Source: Burkholderia sp. SRS-46 | GTDB lineage: Bacteria > Pseudomonadota > Gammaproteobacteria > Burkholderiales > Burkholderiaceae | DNA length: 64,000 nt | Direction of reading: 5' to 3' | Assembly: GCF_004343775.1 (NCBI RefSeq) | Contig: NZ_PTXL01000006.1 | Location: 1-64,000 of the forward strand | Shown: one piece after another, positions 47,104 through 55,700 of the stretch | Position numbering within the stretch: position 1 is the stretch's first letter | How the letters are laid out: each line of letters starts with the position of its first letter | Translations under genes and position numbers: made by a program | Notes under the pieces: model-generated | Told to the model about the DNA's origin: nothing | The model's database searches: none | The model's input: the letters and a program-made list of their open reading frames with translations, nothing else

Positions 47104-48063
47104 TTAAGACGAAGTTGAGGGGTCGTTCGCGCGGCGCTTCGGGGCATAGCGCACCTCCGTGACGAGACCCAGCGCATCGAGCAGGCGGATGAACCAGGCG
47201 GACGGATCGAGCTGCCAGAACGCGTGATCGTTGTTGGCGAAGGCCGGCTGAGCGTGATGGTTGTTGTGCCACGCGCCGCCCACCGACACGATCGCCAGCA
47301 ATCCGAAATTTCTGCTGTGGTCGCGCGTCGCGTGAGGCCGGGTACCGATCGTATGGCAAAGCGAGTTGACGGCCCAGGTCGACTGGTCGAGCAGGAAGAT
47401 CCGCGCAAGCCCGCCCCACAGGAAGCCGCCCGCGGCCCCGACCAGGGCCTGCCCGGCGGGCGCAAGCAGTGCGCCTGCGAGTGCCGGAATCGCCAGGCCG
47501 AGCATGACCCACCAGCCGTACCGCAGATTGAGATTGACGATCAGGCGGTCGCGCAGCAGATCGGCCACATAGGCGCTCCAGTTCTCGCGGCGCACCGTGA
47601 ACAGCCAGCCCACGTGGCCGTGCCAGAGGCCCGCGAACCGGCTCAGCTTGCCGTGTCGGTTCGCGCGCGGGCGCGGCGAATGCGGATCACCTTCCTGATC
47701 GGTGAACGCGTGGTGCATCCGGTGCGTGGCGGCCCAGAACAGAATCGGGCCCTGGGCGGCCATGCTGCCGAGCACGCCAAGCAGCACGGTGACGACCGGG
47801 CGGCCCTTGAATGCACGGTGAGAGAAATATCGGTGCATGCCGGTTTCGACACCAATCGCGGTCGAGAAATACATCACCGCCAGCAGCACGAAGTCGGTTG
47901 CATGCACGCCATACATCCACGTATAGGCAATCGCCAGTGCGAAGCCAAGCGCGGGAATGCCCACGGTCAGATAGGCGAGCCGGCGGGCCCGCACGTCGGT
48001 GTCGGCTTTCCCCGCGGGAGAGGCTTCCGGGGTGTATGAAGACAAAGAATCCGCTTTCGCCAT
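47104..48063 (-). CDS. Membrane fatty acid desaturase 1 of the polyyne cluster
   Basis: A 319-residue delta-9-type desaturase with boxes HRYFSH (77-82), HRMHH (114-118) and HNNHH (266-270). It resembles desaturase 2 over most of its length, so the two come from a duplication that is also seen in other polyyne clusters (cayB and cayC). Start MAKADSLSSY is preceded by an AG-rich ribosome site. It is transcribed after the acyl-AMP ligase with a 57-bp gap. Confidence 0.92.
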   Translation of the reverse strand: MAKADSLSSYTPEASPAGKADTDVRARRLAYLTVGIPALGFALAIAYTWMYGVHATDFVLLAVMYFSTAIGVETGMHRYFSHRAFKGRPVVTVLLGVLGSMAAQGPILFWAATHRMHHAFTDQEGDPHSPRPRANRHGKLSRFAGLWHGHVGWLFTVRRENWSAYVADLLRDRLIVNLNLRYGWWVMLGLAIPALAGALLAPAGQALVGAAGGFLWGGLARIFLLDQSTWAVNSLCHTIGTRPHATRDHSRNFGLLAIVSVGGAWHNNHHAQPAFANNDHAFWQLDPSAWFIRLLDALGLVTEVRYAPKRRANDPSTSS

Positions 48064-48120
48064 GACTGGCTCCGAAGTAAGACAACGAGAGTGAAAACGA
48101 CAATGCACGTTGCGTACTGC

Positions 48121-49908
48121 TTACGGGCTTGCCTTCAGCTCGCTCAGACTGCCTTGCAGGAACGCCTGCTTGCACGCTTGCCGGCGTACCTTGCCGCTCG
48201 TGGTGAGCGGAATCGCGCCAATCGGACACAGATGCACCACCGCGGGCGAAACGCCGTGGTCGCACGTGATGGCTCGCGTGATCGCTGCGCGCACCTCGCG
48301 CATTTGTTCGTGATTCAGACGGCGCGTGCGCTTGAGTTCCGCAACGATGATGAGCGACTCCTGCTGATCGTCGTTGATCGAAAACGCCACCACGCCGTTT
48401 GTGCGGATCGTCTCATGCGCCAGTTGCGCCGATCCCTCGATGTCGGTCGGATAGAGGTTGCGCCCCGCGAAGATCACGACGTCCTTGATCCGGCCCGTCA
48501 CGAACAGTTCGCCGCGGTGCAGGAAACCGAGGTCGCCCGTGCGCAGGTAGCGCGACGGATCGCCCTTGCCATCGCCGATCGTCGCCGCGAAGACATCGTC
48601 ACTGTCGGACCGGTTCAGATAGCCGGCCGCGACGTTCGGGCCGGCGAACCAGATCTCGCCGATAACCCGCTCCGGCAGCACGCGCTTCGTCTCGGGATCG
48701 ACGATCAGGAGTTGATGGCCCGCCGCCACCGGCCCGCAGCCGACCAGCGTGGCGTGTCCGTGCGTGTCCGATTCCGAGTTGCGCGGCTTGCACAGGCCGC
48801 GTGCGAGCGCATCCCTGTCGACGTCGATCAGCGTGATCGGCAGACGGCCCACTTTGCCGGATACATACAGCGTTGCCTCCGCCATGCCGTAGCACGGCAC
48901 CACGGCGCGGCGATCGAAGCCATGCCGACCGAAGCGCTCGAAGAAGCGTTCGAGCGTGGCGAAACTCACCGGCTCCGCTCCGCAGAACACGTGCTGCAAG
49001 GAGCTCAGATCGAGCGTGGCCGCTTCTTCTTCGCTGACGTTGTCGACGCACAGATCGAACGCGAAATTCGGCGCGACGCTTGTTGTCACCCGATAGTCGG
49101 TGATCGCCTTGAGCCAGCGATACGGACGCTGGACGAAATGCTGCGGCGACAGGATCACGAGCGGAAAGCCGCTGAACACCGCGAGCAGCAATGCGCCCAT
49201 CAGCCCCATATCGTGATACGGCGGCAACCAGGTGCAGCCGACACGATCCGGATCATCGCCGAGCCGTTCGGCGATCACCGCGCAGTTGCTGACGAGATTC
49301 GCGTGCGTAACGACGACCCCCTTGGGCTCGCCCGTCGATCCCGACGTGTACTGGAGCAACGCGGGCCGCTCCAGATTGACATCCTTCGCAATCATGCTCC
49401 GGATGTCATGTGTACATGCACTTATATTGCTAAAAGAACTTTCGTCCACCGTCAGCAAAGCAGGCGTCGCGCGCTGGCCGGAATAGAGATTATCGAGATG
49501 CTGTTGCAGCGAGCCGTGAAGTTTGCCGGCGATCACCACGTCGGGATGCGCGTCGCGGCAAATCGACCCGAAGCGCGCGACCGCGCGGGAACCTGCAGGC
49601 GGAAACGACGGCACAGCGGTGGCGCCCGCCAGCAGGATGCCGAACAGCGCGGCGACATAGTTCAGGCCGGGTTCGAGCAGCAGCAGTACGCGCCGTTCGT
49701 GCAGCGGGTACTGCAGTACCAGGTTGCGCACGTGGACGGCAGCGGCGGCGAACTGGCGATAGGACCAGCTCACGACATCATCCTCGCCGTCGCGCAGGAA
49801 GTGGAATGCGATCTGCTCCGGCGTATGGTTGGCGCGCTCGCAAAGAATATCGAGCAGGGACGAAGAACTGCATTCCGCCTGCAACGCCGGGATGTGAGGG
49901 CCGTTCAT
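48121..49908 (-). CDS. Fatty acyl-AMP ligase initiating polyyne synthesis
   Basis: A 595-residue adenylate-forming enzyme. Marks are YTSGSTGEPKGVVVTH (P-loop), WLPPYHDMGLMGALL (FAAL signature), CYGMAEATLYV, RTGDLGFL and FAGRNLYPTDIE. FAALs activate a fatty acid and load it directly on a carrier protein rather than CoA. In caryoynencin-type clusters the equivalent gene (cayA) begins the operon. The start codon is preceded without a gap by an octamer repeat that also contains the purine-rich ribosome site. Confidence 0.95.
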   Translation of the reverse strand: MNGPHIPALQAECSSSSLLDILCERANHTPEQIAFHFLRDGEDDVVSWSYRQFAAAAVHVRNLVLQYPLHERRVLLLLEPGLNYVAALFGILLAGATAVPSFPPAGSRAVARFGSICRDAHPDVVIAGKLHGSLQQHLDNLYSGQRATPALLTVDESSFSNISACTHDIRSMIAKDVNLERPALLQYTSGSTGEPKGVVVTHANLVSNCAVIAERLGDDPDRVGCTWLPPYHDMGLMGALLLAVFSGFPLVILSPQHFVQRPYRWLKAITDYRVTTSVAPNFAFDLCVDNVSEEEAATLDLSSLQHVFCGAEPVSFATLERFFERFGRHGFDRRAVVPCYGMAEATLYVSGKVGRLPITLIDVDRDALARGLCKPRNSESDTHGHATLVGCGPVAAGHQLLIVDPETKRVLPERVIGEIWFAGPNVAAGYLNRSDSDDVFAATIGDGKGDPSRYLRTGDLGFLHRGELFVTGRIKDVVIFAGRNLYPTDIEGSAQLAHETIRTNGVVAFSINDDQQESLIIVAELKRTRRLNHEQMREVRAAITRAITCDHGVSPAVVHLCPIGAIPLTTSGKVRRQACKQAFLQGSLSELKASP

Positions 49909-49932
49909 ATCTCTCTATCTCTCTATCTATCT
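49909..49932. repeat. Simple sequence repeat over the FAAL ribosome-binding region
   Basis: ATCTCTCT, ATCTCTCT, ATCT, ATCT directly abut the ATG. On the transcribed strand this is AGATAGAT-AGAGAGAT-AGAGAGAT immediately before the start codon, where the Shine-Dalgarno must lie. Confidence 0.9.
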
Positions 49933-50372
49933 AATCAGGAGCGGAATCGCCCCATCGCCCGACTCGAAGTGCGACGCATCGGGAAATGAGATCGTTCGTG
50001 CTTGCATACGCGCTTGAAACATTGAGACGACGGGCCAAAGGCACATCGCCATTGCCATGACCCTCACTTGCTGCGAATCCTCTCGGTGCGTGAGGCTTGC
50101 CATTTCCAGCGGTGCCTGACGACCAAACCTCAAAGGCTCAGTGTTGCGGGGCTCGTCGCCGGCGCGGCTCCTGCGCGCGCCTCCGTAGCAGGTCACCGAG
50201 TGGCCGCAAACGATGGAGCCGGATGTCGATTGTCGGCGCCGTGCGGCTCAAGCTCGCCTGAAGGCGCCTGGAGTCGTCACACGTATTGCCAGAACACTCA
50301 ACGAATTACAGCGATTGCCTGCTCGCTATCCGCCGGAAGGCATCGTAAAAGTCATGGCCGAAATCCATTCAA
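49909..50372. other. 464-bp gap between FAAL and Rieske genes
   Basis: Apart from the simple repeat at the left end, I see no recognisable gene. Short open frames on both strands have poor coding character and no clear ribosome site. The 3' half, from about 50260, is AT-richer like the Rieske gene next to it. The promoter of the polyyne operon should lie here unless the operon is read from the Rieske block. Confidence 0.5.
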
Positions 50373-51419
50373 TCAACTGCTTTGAAGCTCGCCTTGCTCC
50401 AGTTGATTGAAATTCATCGCCACCGCAGGACTTGCCTCTGTTCCGCCCAATTTCCTTAAAATCGCACGCGCAGCGAGGCCGCCCTTGTCAGTGACCAGAT
50501 GGACGACGGATGTGCGATCACTCCAATTTCGCTGCACTTCTTCACATATCGCTATATCCTCTTCGACCGTCCGCACGATTTGCTGGGCAATGATTTCACT
50601 CAATTTTTCATTACCGATATCGAAATCACGGTACAGTCCAGTCCACATGTGGCAGGTCGATTCGGTCTCTGGAGTAAACAGGCCGAAGGTACGCGTTTTG
50701 ATTACCAGGTCACTCTTTACGTTCGGCAGCGTCACTGTAGTCTCGATCCATGTATGGCCCACTGGACGAAAGACAGAATCCTGAACACGGTCCATGGTTT
50801 CCGACTTGAGGATTGCCTTAAACAAGGGCGAGCAGGCTTCACCCGGCATCACGCGCCGAATCCGCACCTCATCCCCCTTCACCAGCATCTCCGTGTTGGC
50901 CGCCGTAACAGCCTCCGAGGCAACGGTGTTGGGATGCACGAACAACACATGCGACGCATCCAGGAAATTATCCACGCCAAGTCGATAATCCGTTTTCGCG
51001 TGCATATAAAACATGGTACCGGCATGCGAGTCGGATTCAATATCGGACAATTCTGGAATATCCGGGAGCTTTCCAGCCGGCTCCTCCCCAATCCAGATCC
51101 ACACAAATCCATCATTTTCTACAACCGTATAGCTCTGCAGATGAGCGCGCTGGGGAACGACTGCCTGACTCGGAATATGGACGCACGTACCTTGGGCCGA
51201 AAACTCCATGCCGTGATAGGGGCACTGAATGTTGCCTTCAACGACCCGGCCTTTGGACAATGGCGCCTGACGATGGGGACATCGATCCGGCAATGCCGCG
51301 ATTTGACCGCCGTGGGTTCGGTAGAACACTATCTGCTCGGCGCAAATGGTACGGCCAAGCGGCTTTTCCTCTACTTCTTTTGAAAGAGCCGCTATATACC
51401 ATTGATTTTGCAAGAACAT
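50373..51419 (-). CDS. VanA-like Rieske non-haem iron oxygenase
   Basis: A 348-residue oxygenase alpha subunit. The Rieske cluster site is C47-x-H49 (CPHRQAPL) and C66-x2-H69 (CPYHG). The catalytic iron motif is N151, D154, H157 and H162 ([12 protein letters not shown]). The domain order and length match vanillate O-demethylase and related hydroxylases. No reductase gene is adjacent. A GAGGGGA ribosome site precedes the ATG. It is AT-richer than the chromosome and the polyyne genes. A role in hydroxylating or otherwise tailoring the polyyne is plausible but inferred from position only. Confidence 0.9.
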   Translation of the reverse strand: MFLQNQWYIAALSKEVEEKPLGRTICAEQIVFYRTHGGQIAALPDRCPHRQAPLSKGRVVEGNIQCPYHGMEFSAQGTCVHIPSQAVVPQRAHLQSYTVVENDGFVWIWIGEEPAGKLPDIPELSDIESDSHAGTMFYMHAKTDYRLGVDNFLDASHVLFVHPNTVASEAVTAANTEMLVKGDEVRIRRVMPGEACSPLFKAILKSETMDRVQDSVFRPVGHTWIETTVTLPNVKSDLVIKTRTFGLFTPETESTCHMWTGLYRDFDIGNEKLSEIIAQQIVRTVEEDIAICEEVQRNWSDRTSVVHLVTDKGGLAARAILRKLGGTEASPAVAMNFNQLEQGELQSS

Positions 51420-51547
51420 GCTATCCCCTCGATTTTAATCTCGACAACACAAGAATTCCATTTCCCCAAGGCGTGCCTGCGCAAAATTCCGTAAATCGCG
51501 CCCACCGCATCAACCCATCTCTTATATTTAATTTACCGCTTTTCAGT

Positions 51548-51594
51548 ACCAATTGGTCGAACGTAAGCCTTGGCCCGCGAAGCAACCAATTAGT
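51548..51594. promoter_or_regulatory. Pair of ACCAATTGGT-like palindromes before the Rieske gene
   Basis: ACCAATTGGT (51548-51557) and ACCAATTAGT (51585-51594) are near-identical dyads, centres 37 bp apart, within the AT-rich 244-bp gap upstream of the Rieske gene. They could bind a dimeric regulator on one face of the helix or on two sites. Confidence 0.45.
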
Positions 51595-51663
51595 AATTCA
51601 CAAAAATCATCGCGAAGCTCGATATTTCAGCGATGGAGATCGGCGACTATTGAGCTGTTGTTT

Positions 51664-52902
51664 TCATACGCGCTCGATGAGCGTCGCAATACCTTGGCCG
51701 CCACCAATACACATGGAGATCAATGCGGTCGATTTACCCCTGCGCTCCAATTCATCGAGCGCCGTTCCAATCAGGATGGCCCCCGTGGCGCCAAGCGGAT
51801 GACCTAAAGCAATCGATCCACCATTGACGTTTACGCGCGCCGGGTCAATTTCGAGCTGGCGAATCGCTTGCAGCACTACTGCAGCGAAAGCCTCGTTAAT
51901 CTCCCAAAGATCAATATCATTCGGGTGCATGCCAGCCATCCTCAATGCCTTCCGACTAGCCAACGCAGGCGCGGTGAGCATAATCAATGGCTCGCTCCCG
52001 ACCGTGGCAACCGCACGGATACGGGCAAGCGGTTTCAATCCGTGAGCCTTGACGTAGTCCTCGGATGCAATTGCCACAGCTGCAGCGCCATCAACGATGC
52101 CACTGGAATTGCCAGCCGTATGAATATGCCGGATCGTCCCTGCCTGGGGATATGCGGCAACGGCAATTTGGTCAAGGGTTTCACCATTCGGACCGGCAGC
52201 CAGGCGGCCCAACGCTTCAAAGGATGGCTGCAACGCCGCCAGCCCTTGTGCTGTCGTATCCGGACGAGGAAACTCGTCTCGGGTCAACAGCAATTCTCCC
52301 GTGAACGGGTCACTAACCGGGACGAGCGAACGATTGAACCGGCCATCGTTGATCGCGACCGCGGCGTTTTCCTGGGAGCGCAGCGCCCACGCATCGACAT
52401 CTTCTCGACTAAAGCCTTCCAGCGTAGCGATCAGATCGGCGCTAATTCCTTGAGGGACTTGAAAAACGCGCTCGCGCAGCTTGATATTGCCGGCGTCTTG
52501 GCCACCACCATCCGCTCCGAGACCAAACTGCGACATGCTTTCCACGCCACCCGCAACGACGAGCTGCTGCGCACCGGATGCCACCCCCATCGCCGCAAAG
52601 TTGACCGCCTGAAGCCCTGATCCGCAGAATCGATTAAGCGATACGCCCCCGATCTCTTGTGGCCACCCCGCAGCCAAGACCGCATTACGCGCGATATTCG
52701 CGCCTTGCGCACCGATCTGAGACACTGCGCCGACCACCGCGTCATCCACATCACGCACATCAAAATCAGATCTCTTCGGCAACTCCCTGAGGACGCTCGC
52801 CAGCAGCTCTTGCGGATGCACGCCCGTCAATGCGCCCTTGCCAATCTTGCCTTTTCCGCGTGGCGTGCGAGCCGCACCGACAATGTAGCTGTTCGCAATC
52901 AA
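51664..52902 (-). CDS. Thiolase (acetyl-CoA acyltransferase family)
   Basis: A 412-residue thiolase with nucleophile C93 ([11 protein letters not shown]), H368 in [11 protein letters not shown] and C398 in CIGGGQG. It either cleaves 3-ketoacyl-CoA (chain shortening) or condenses acyl-CoA units. Translation starts at TTG (52902), six bases after a GGGAGT site; an ATG five bases upstream gives only a two-codon frame and sits too near that site. It follows the thioesterase gene by 12 bp. In this context it may adjust polyyne chain length, which is inference. Confidence 0.9.
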   Translation of the reverse strand: MIANSYIVGAARTPRGKGKIGKGALTGVHPQELLASVLRELPKRSDFDVRDVDDAVVGAVSQIGAQGANIARNAVLAAGWPQEIGGVSLNRFCGSGLQAVNFAAMGVASGAQQLVVAGGVESMSQFGLGADGGGQDAGNIKLRERVFQVPQGISADLIATLEGFSREDVDAWALRSQENAAVAINDGRFNRSLVPVSDPFTGELLLTRDEFPRPDTTAQGLAALQPSFEALGRLAAGPNGETLDQIAVAAYPQAGTIRHIHTAGNSSGIVDGAAAVAIASEDYVKAHGLKPLARIRAVATVGSEPLIMLTAPALASRKALRMAGMHPNDIDLWEINEAFAAVVLQAIRQLEIDPARVNVNGGSIALGHPLGATGAILIGTALDELERRGKSTALISMCIGGGQGIATLIERV

Positions 52903-52914
52903 TTCATGACTCCC

Positions 52915-53727
52915 TTAGTCGAATTTCAGAACTCTCAACTGCTCGCCCGAGCCGAGGTGTGCGCCATCCGGCGCCCAAGCATCCAGGCGTTCCAGCAGCC
53001 AGCCGTCATGTCGGCATATGTCGGTGCGGGCGCGCAGTAACACCCACGGCGAGGAAGCCGCACTCAAACCGTTGCCGGGTGTTACCGTGAGCGCGACAGT
53101 AGGGATCGCGACTGGACTATTAAATACCGCCGAATAAGAAGGTGCGAGTGCATCCATGAGCACGATCAACCGCTTGTCATCAGGCGGAAGATCATCATCG
53201 ACCAAGCGAAGCCACGCGATAAGTTCAGGCTCGGCGGCTCCGCTGAATGGTCGGACGCTGCCCACTGGCCGGATTTCGGTATGGCGTGCAAACGGCACGA
53301 ATTCAGGCGGAACGGTGAATATCGGGCACTTTAATGCCGGCGGAACCGTTGGCATCTCAGGCGACACGGATTTCACGCCTTTCATTGCATGCTGCGTATT
53401 TGAAACGGAAAATATTGCATTAGCCGAAACAGCTACATTTTCGCCCTCGAGCGCGTGCGCGCCCAGCCACGACACATTTTTCCCCGCGCCCTGTTCTGAC
53501 ACATTCAGTTTGAATGGCTCGCGCAGCGAACGGCGAAATTGCCCCGATACCTGTTGCAGAGTGCGCCCTTCCGCCCTGCGCTGCATAGCGGCTGTCATGA
53601 GACTCAATGCCAAACCGCCATGAATGCCGCCCCACCCCCACCAGGAATGGTCCAGCCCGATTAGCGCTTCAGGCTGGGATGCGTCCCAAAGCTGTGCGAC
53701 GGTTGCGCTTAAGTCAAAAGATTCCAA
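52915..53727 (-). CDS. Hot-dog thioesterase family protein (acyl-CoA thioesterase-like)
   Basis: A 270-residue protein of the two-hot-dog 4HBT_3/TesB-like type. The WWGWGGIHGGLALSLMTAAM helix with the HGG motif marks the first fold, and the C-terminal SPWVLLRARTDICRHDGWLLERLDAWAPDG the second. It should hydrolyse acyl-CoA or acyl-carrier thioesters. The start is TTG at 53727 with GGGAGT six bases upstream, the same arrangement as the next gene. It is the first gene of the minus-strand block and divergent from the regulator at 53997. Confidence 0.82.
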   Translation of the reverse strand: MESFDLSATVAQLWDASQPEALIGLDHSWWGWGGIHGGLALSLMTAAMQRRAEGRTLQQVSGQFRRSLREPFKLNVSEQGAGKNVSWLGAHALEGENVAVSANAIFSVSNTQHAMKGVKSVSPEMPTVPPALKCPIFTVPPEFVPFARHTEIRPVGSVRPFSGAAEPELIAWLRLVDDDLPPDDKRLIVLMDALAPSYSAVFNSPVAIPTVALTVTPGNGLSAASSPWVLLRARTDICRHDGWLLERLDAWAPDGAHLGSGEQLRVLKFD

Positions 53728-53996
53728 ACGTCGACTCCCTAGTTGAACTCAATCCAGGATAGCGTCGGACCCCTTCGCTAGACCTAGTCCGCGGCTGATC
53801 CGAAAGGCCTAAACCTCTCGAGCTAATGCTGACGTGTTCGACGGAAAAGCGCCCTTAAGAGCGTTGCGTTTAGAACATTCTATTGTTGCGCCGGAATCGG
53901 AACAGTCGTTAGACTACCCTAGGCCTGTTCAGAAATTCGCGCCGAAATACTCGCAACCATTAGCGGTAGCTACGCATCAGTAGCCAAAGAGGGCCT
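53728..53996. promoter_or_regulatory. Divergent promoter region with four CTAG sites
   Basis: This 269-bp gap separates the thioesterase/thiolase/Rieske block from the transposase-derived regulator. CTAG, normally scarce, occurs at 53739, 53778, 53784 and 53919, often within CCTAG/AGGCCT-like contexts. An AAAGAGGG ribosome site precedes the regulator ATG. It is AT-rich and contains no gene. Confidence 0.5.
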
Positions 53997-55640
53997 ATGA
54001 AAGGACGACCGAGGGCACGGATCACATTGACTGATCAAGAGCTAATACAATTAAAAGCGCTCGCGGAAAGCGATGAGGCGACGCCGTCTGTCGCGTTGAG
54101 GTCGAAAATTGTTTTGGCTTGTGCCGATACGGCGGATAACAAGGTCGTCGCGGACGAGCACGGCGTCAACGAACGTACAGTGAGAAAATGGCAGGCGCGC
54201 TTCAACAGCGCACGCATCGCAGGTTTGTACGATGCGCCGAGGTCAGGGGCCCCCCGCACGATTGACGACGAGCGTATCGGTCAAGTCAAGGCTTTGACCT
54301 CGAGATCTGGCACCGTGCAGCCGAGCATGGCGCAGATCGCGCGTACTTCTGGAATTTCCAGATCTACTGTCGCACGCATAAGGAATTCGATCGACAGTAA
54401 AGCGGCATCCCCCGCGGTGACGCCACATATCGAAATTCTGCAGATCAGGCGTTTGGCCAAGATTGTTGGCGTATACATCGATCATCACGTCAAGATCGTC
54501 GTTATTGCAATCGACGAATCACTGAACTCGGAGTTCCATATCGACATAGCCGGCGATTTAGATATCGAGGTATCCCGCAATGACCAGCTCCTGGAGCAAA
54601 CGCTTAATGCTTTGCTCATCGAAATCAAAAGAATCAATTTATCGTTGGCCCCGGCCGAGACGGACAAGTCCGTGGCCGACTTCGTCGATGTCATGTGCCG
54701 AAGCGCACATGCATCGGAGTTGCATGTGTTCATAATCGGAGAAGCCATCGATTTGACCGCCTTGGTATCGGCACGCCAGCAAGAGAACCCAAAAAGCAAG
54801 GTGCATGGGCTTCGCGACGACATACAACTCAGTCGCAGCATGGCGGATGCAGTGTACGGGCGATCGCTTTCCGGCCATTCACTGAGTGCGCGGATGATGC
54901 CGCGAAGCCTTATGCGGACCCTCGCGACGTACCTGGAAGGTGACGCGAGTACAAGCGGGCACGGATTCTTCTGCTGGATTCAAACCCGCGACGAGCCGAC
55001 GGAGCACGGCGCATCCCGGCTGACCACGCCAGCCGTTGGAATCCATGCGCCGATCCCCGAAGAAATCCCGGGCAGCGGAGGACCTGTCGACAAATTGGTA
55101 CTGGCGTTCGATATGGCGCCTATTGGCTTGCTGGTGACAAGCCGTCGGATCATCGAGACTTGCAATCACGCGTTCAGCGCAATGTTTGGCTACGACAGGC
55201 ACGCCCTCATTGGTAGCTCGCTTGAAGCGCTCTATCCATCACCTGAAGAATTTCTGCGTCATGGCCGCCGCATATTTGTAGCGTTGAGCGACACCGACGT
55301 TTACTCCGACGAGCGGATCATGCGGCGGATCGATAACACGCTGTTCTGGTGTCGTGTCTCAGGCCGCGCGCTCAAGCGCGGCGATCCACATGCTGCGGCG
55401 GTGTGGACATGCGAGGACATTTCGACGAGCCGCCGCATTTCGGTCGATCTAACGACACGAGAACGAGAAATCGCCCACCTTATCGTGCGAGGGAAAAGCA
55501 CCAAGCATATCGCCAAGGATCTCCTTATTAGTCCTCGAACGGTGGAGGCGCATCGCGCCAGGCTAATGCGGAAGTACGGCGTGCGAGGTGCCGGGGAATT
55601 GATGTCGCATTTGATCGGCGCACTCACGACGAAGACGTAA
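53997..55640 (+). CDS. Transposase-derived regulator: IS630-like transposase fused to PAS and LuxR-type HTH domains
   Basis: A 547-residue protein. Residues 8-130 match the paired helix-turn-helix N-terminus of IS630-family transposases (VVADEHGVNERTVRKWQARF, GLYDAPRSGAPRTID, GISRSTVARI). Residues 150-330 align with the IS630 DDE domain: VGVYIDHHVKIVVIAIDES keeps the first catalytic aspartate, ELHVFIIGEAID has lost the second (LILDNY in active enzymes), and the stretch ending YLEGDASTSGHGFFCWIQT matches the family C-terminus. Residues 367-480 are a PAS domain (MAPIGLLVTSRRIIETCNHAF). Residues 484-545 are a LuxR HTH (LTTREREIAHLIVRGKSTKHIAKDLLISPRTVEAHRARLM). The first two parts are a dead transposase reused for DNA binding; the rest should sense and activate. 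It is divergent from the Rieske block. I do not know this combination from described regulators. Confidence 0.8.
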   Translation: MKGRPRARITLTDQELIQLKALAESDEATPSVALRSKIVLACADTADNKVVADEHGVNERTVRKWQARFNSARIAGLYDAPRSGAPRTIDDERIGQVKALTSRSGTVQPSMAQIARTSGISRSTVARIRNSIDSKAASPAVTPHIEILQIRRLAKIVGVYIDHHVKIVVIAIDESLNSEFHIDIAGDLDIEVSRNDQLLEQTLNALLIEIKRINLSLAPAETDKSVADFVDVMCRSAHASELHVFIIGEAIDLTALVSARQQENPKSKVHGLRDDIQLSRSMADAVYGRSLSGHSLSARMMPRSLMRTLATYLEGDASTSGHGFFCWIQTRDEPTEHGASRLTTPAVGIHAPIPEEIPGSGGPVDKLVLAFDMAPIGLLVTSRRIIETCNHAFSAMFGYDRHALIGSSLEALYPSPEEFLRHGRRIFVALSDTDVYSDERIMRRIDNTLFWCRVSGRALKRGDPHAAAVWTCEDISTSRRISVDLTTREREIAHLIVRGKSTKHIAKDLLISPRTVEAHRARLMRKYGVRGAGELMSHLIGALTTKT

Positions 55641-55700
55641 GCGACTCGCGAGGGCCATGGATATTTGACGGACAGGCGGAGAGGAAGGCGGCAGGCCGAA

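Noticed and set aside
43500..49908. Ordinary membrane-lipid desaturase operon
   Set aside because: Fatty acyl-AMP ligase, dedicated carrier protein, three different desaturases and rubredoxin together are not a lipid-modification set but match polyyne clusters.
53997..55640. Active IS630 insertion element
   Set aside because: The second catalytic aspartate is missing, the protein continues into PAS and LuxR domains, and I see no terminal inverted repeats flanking it.
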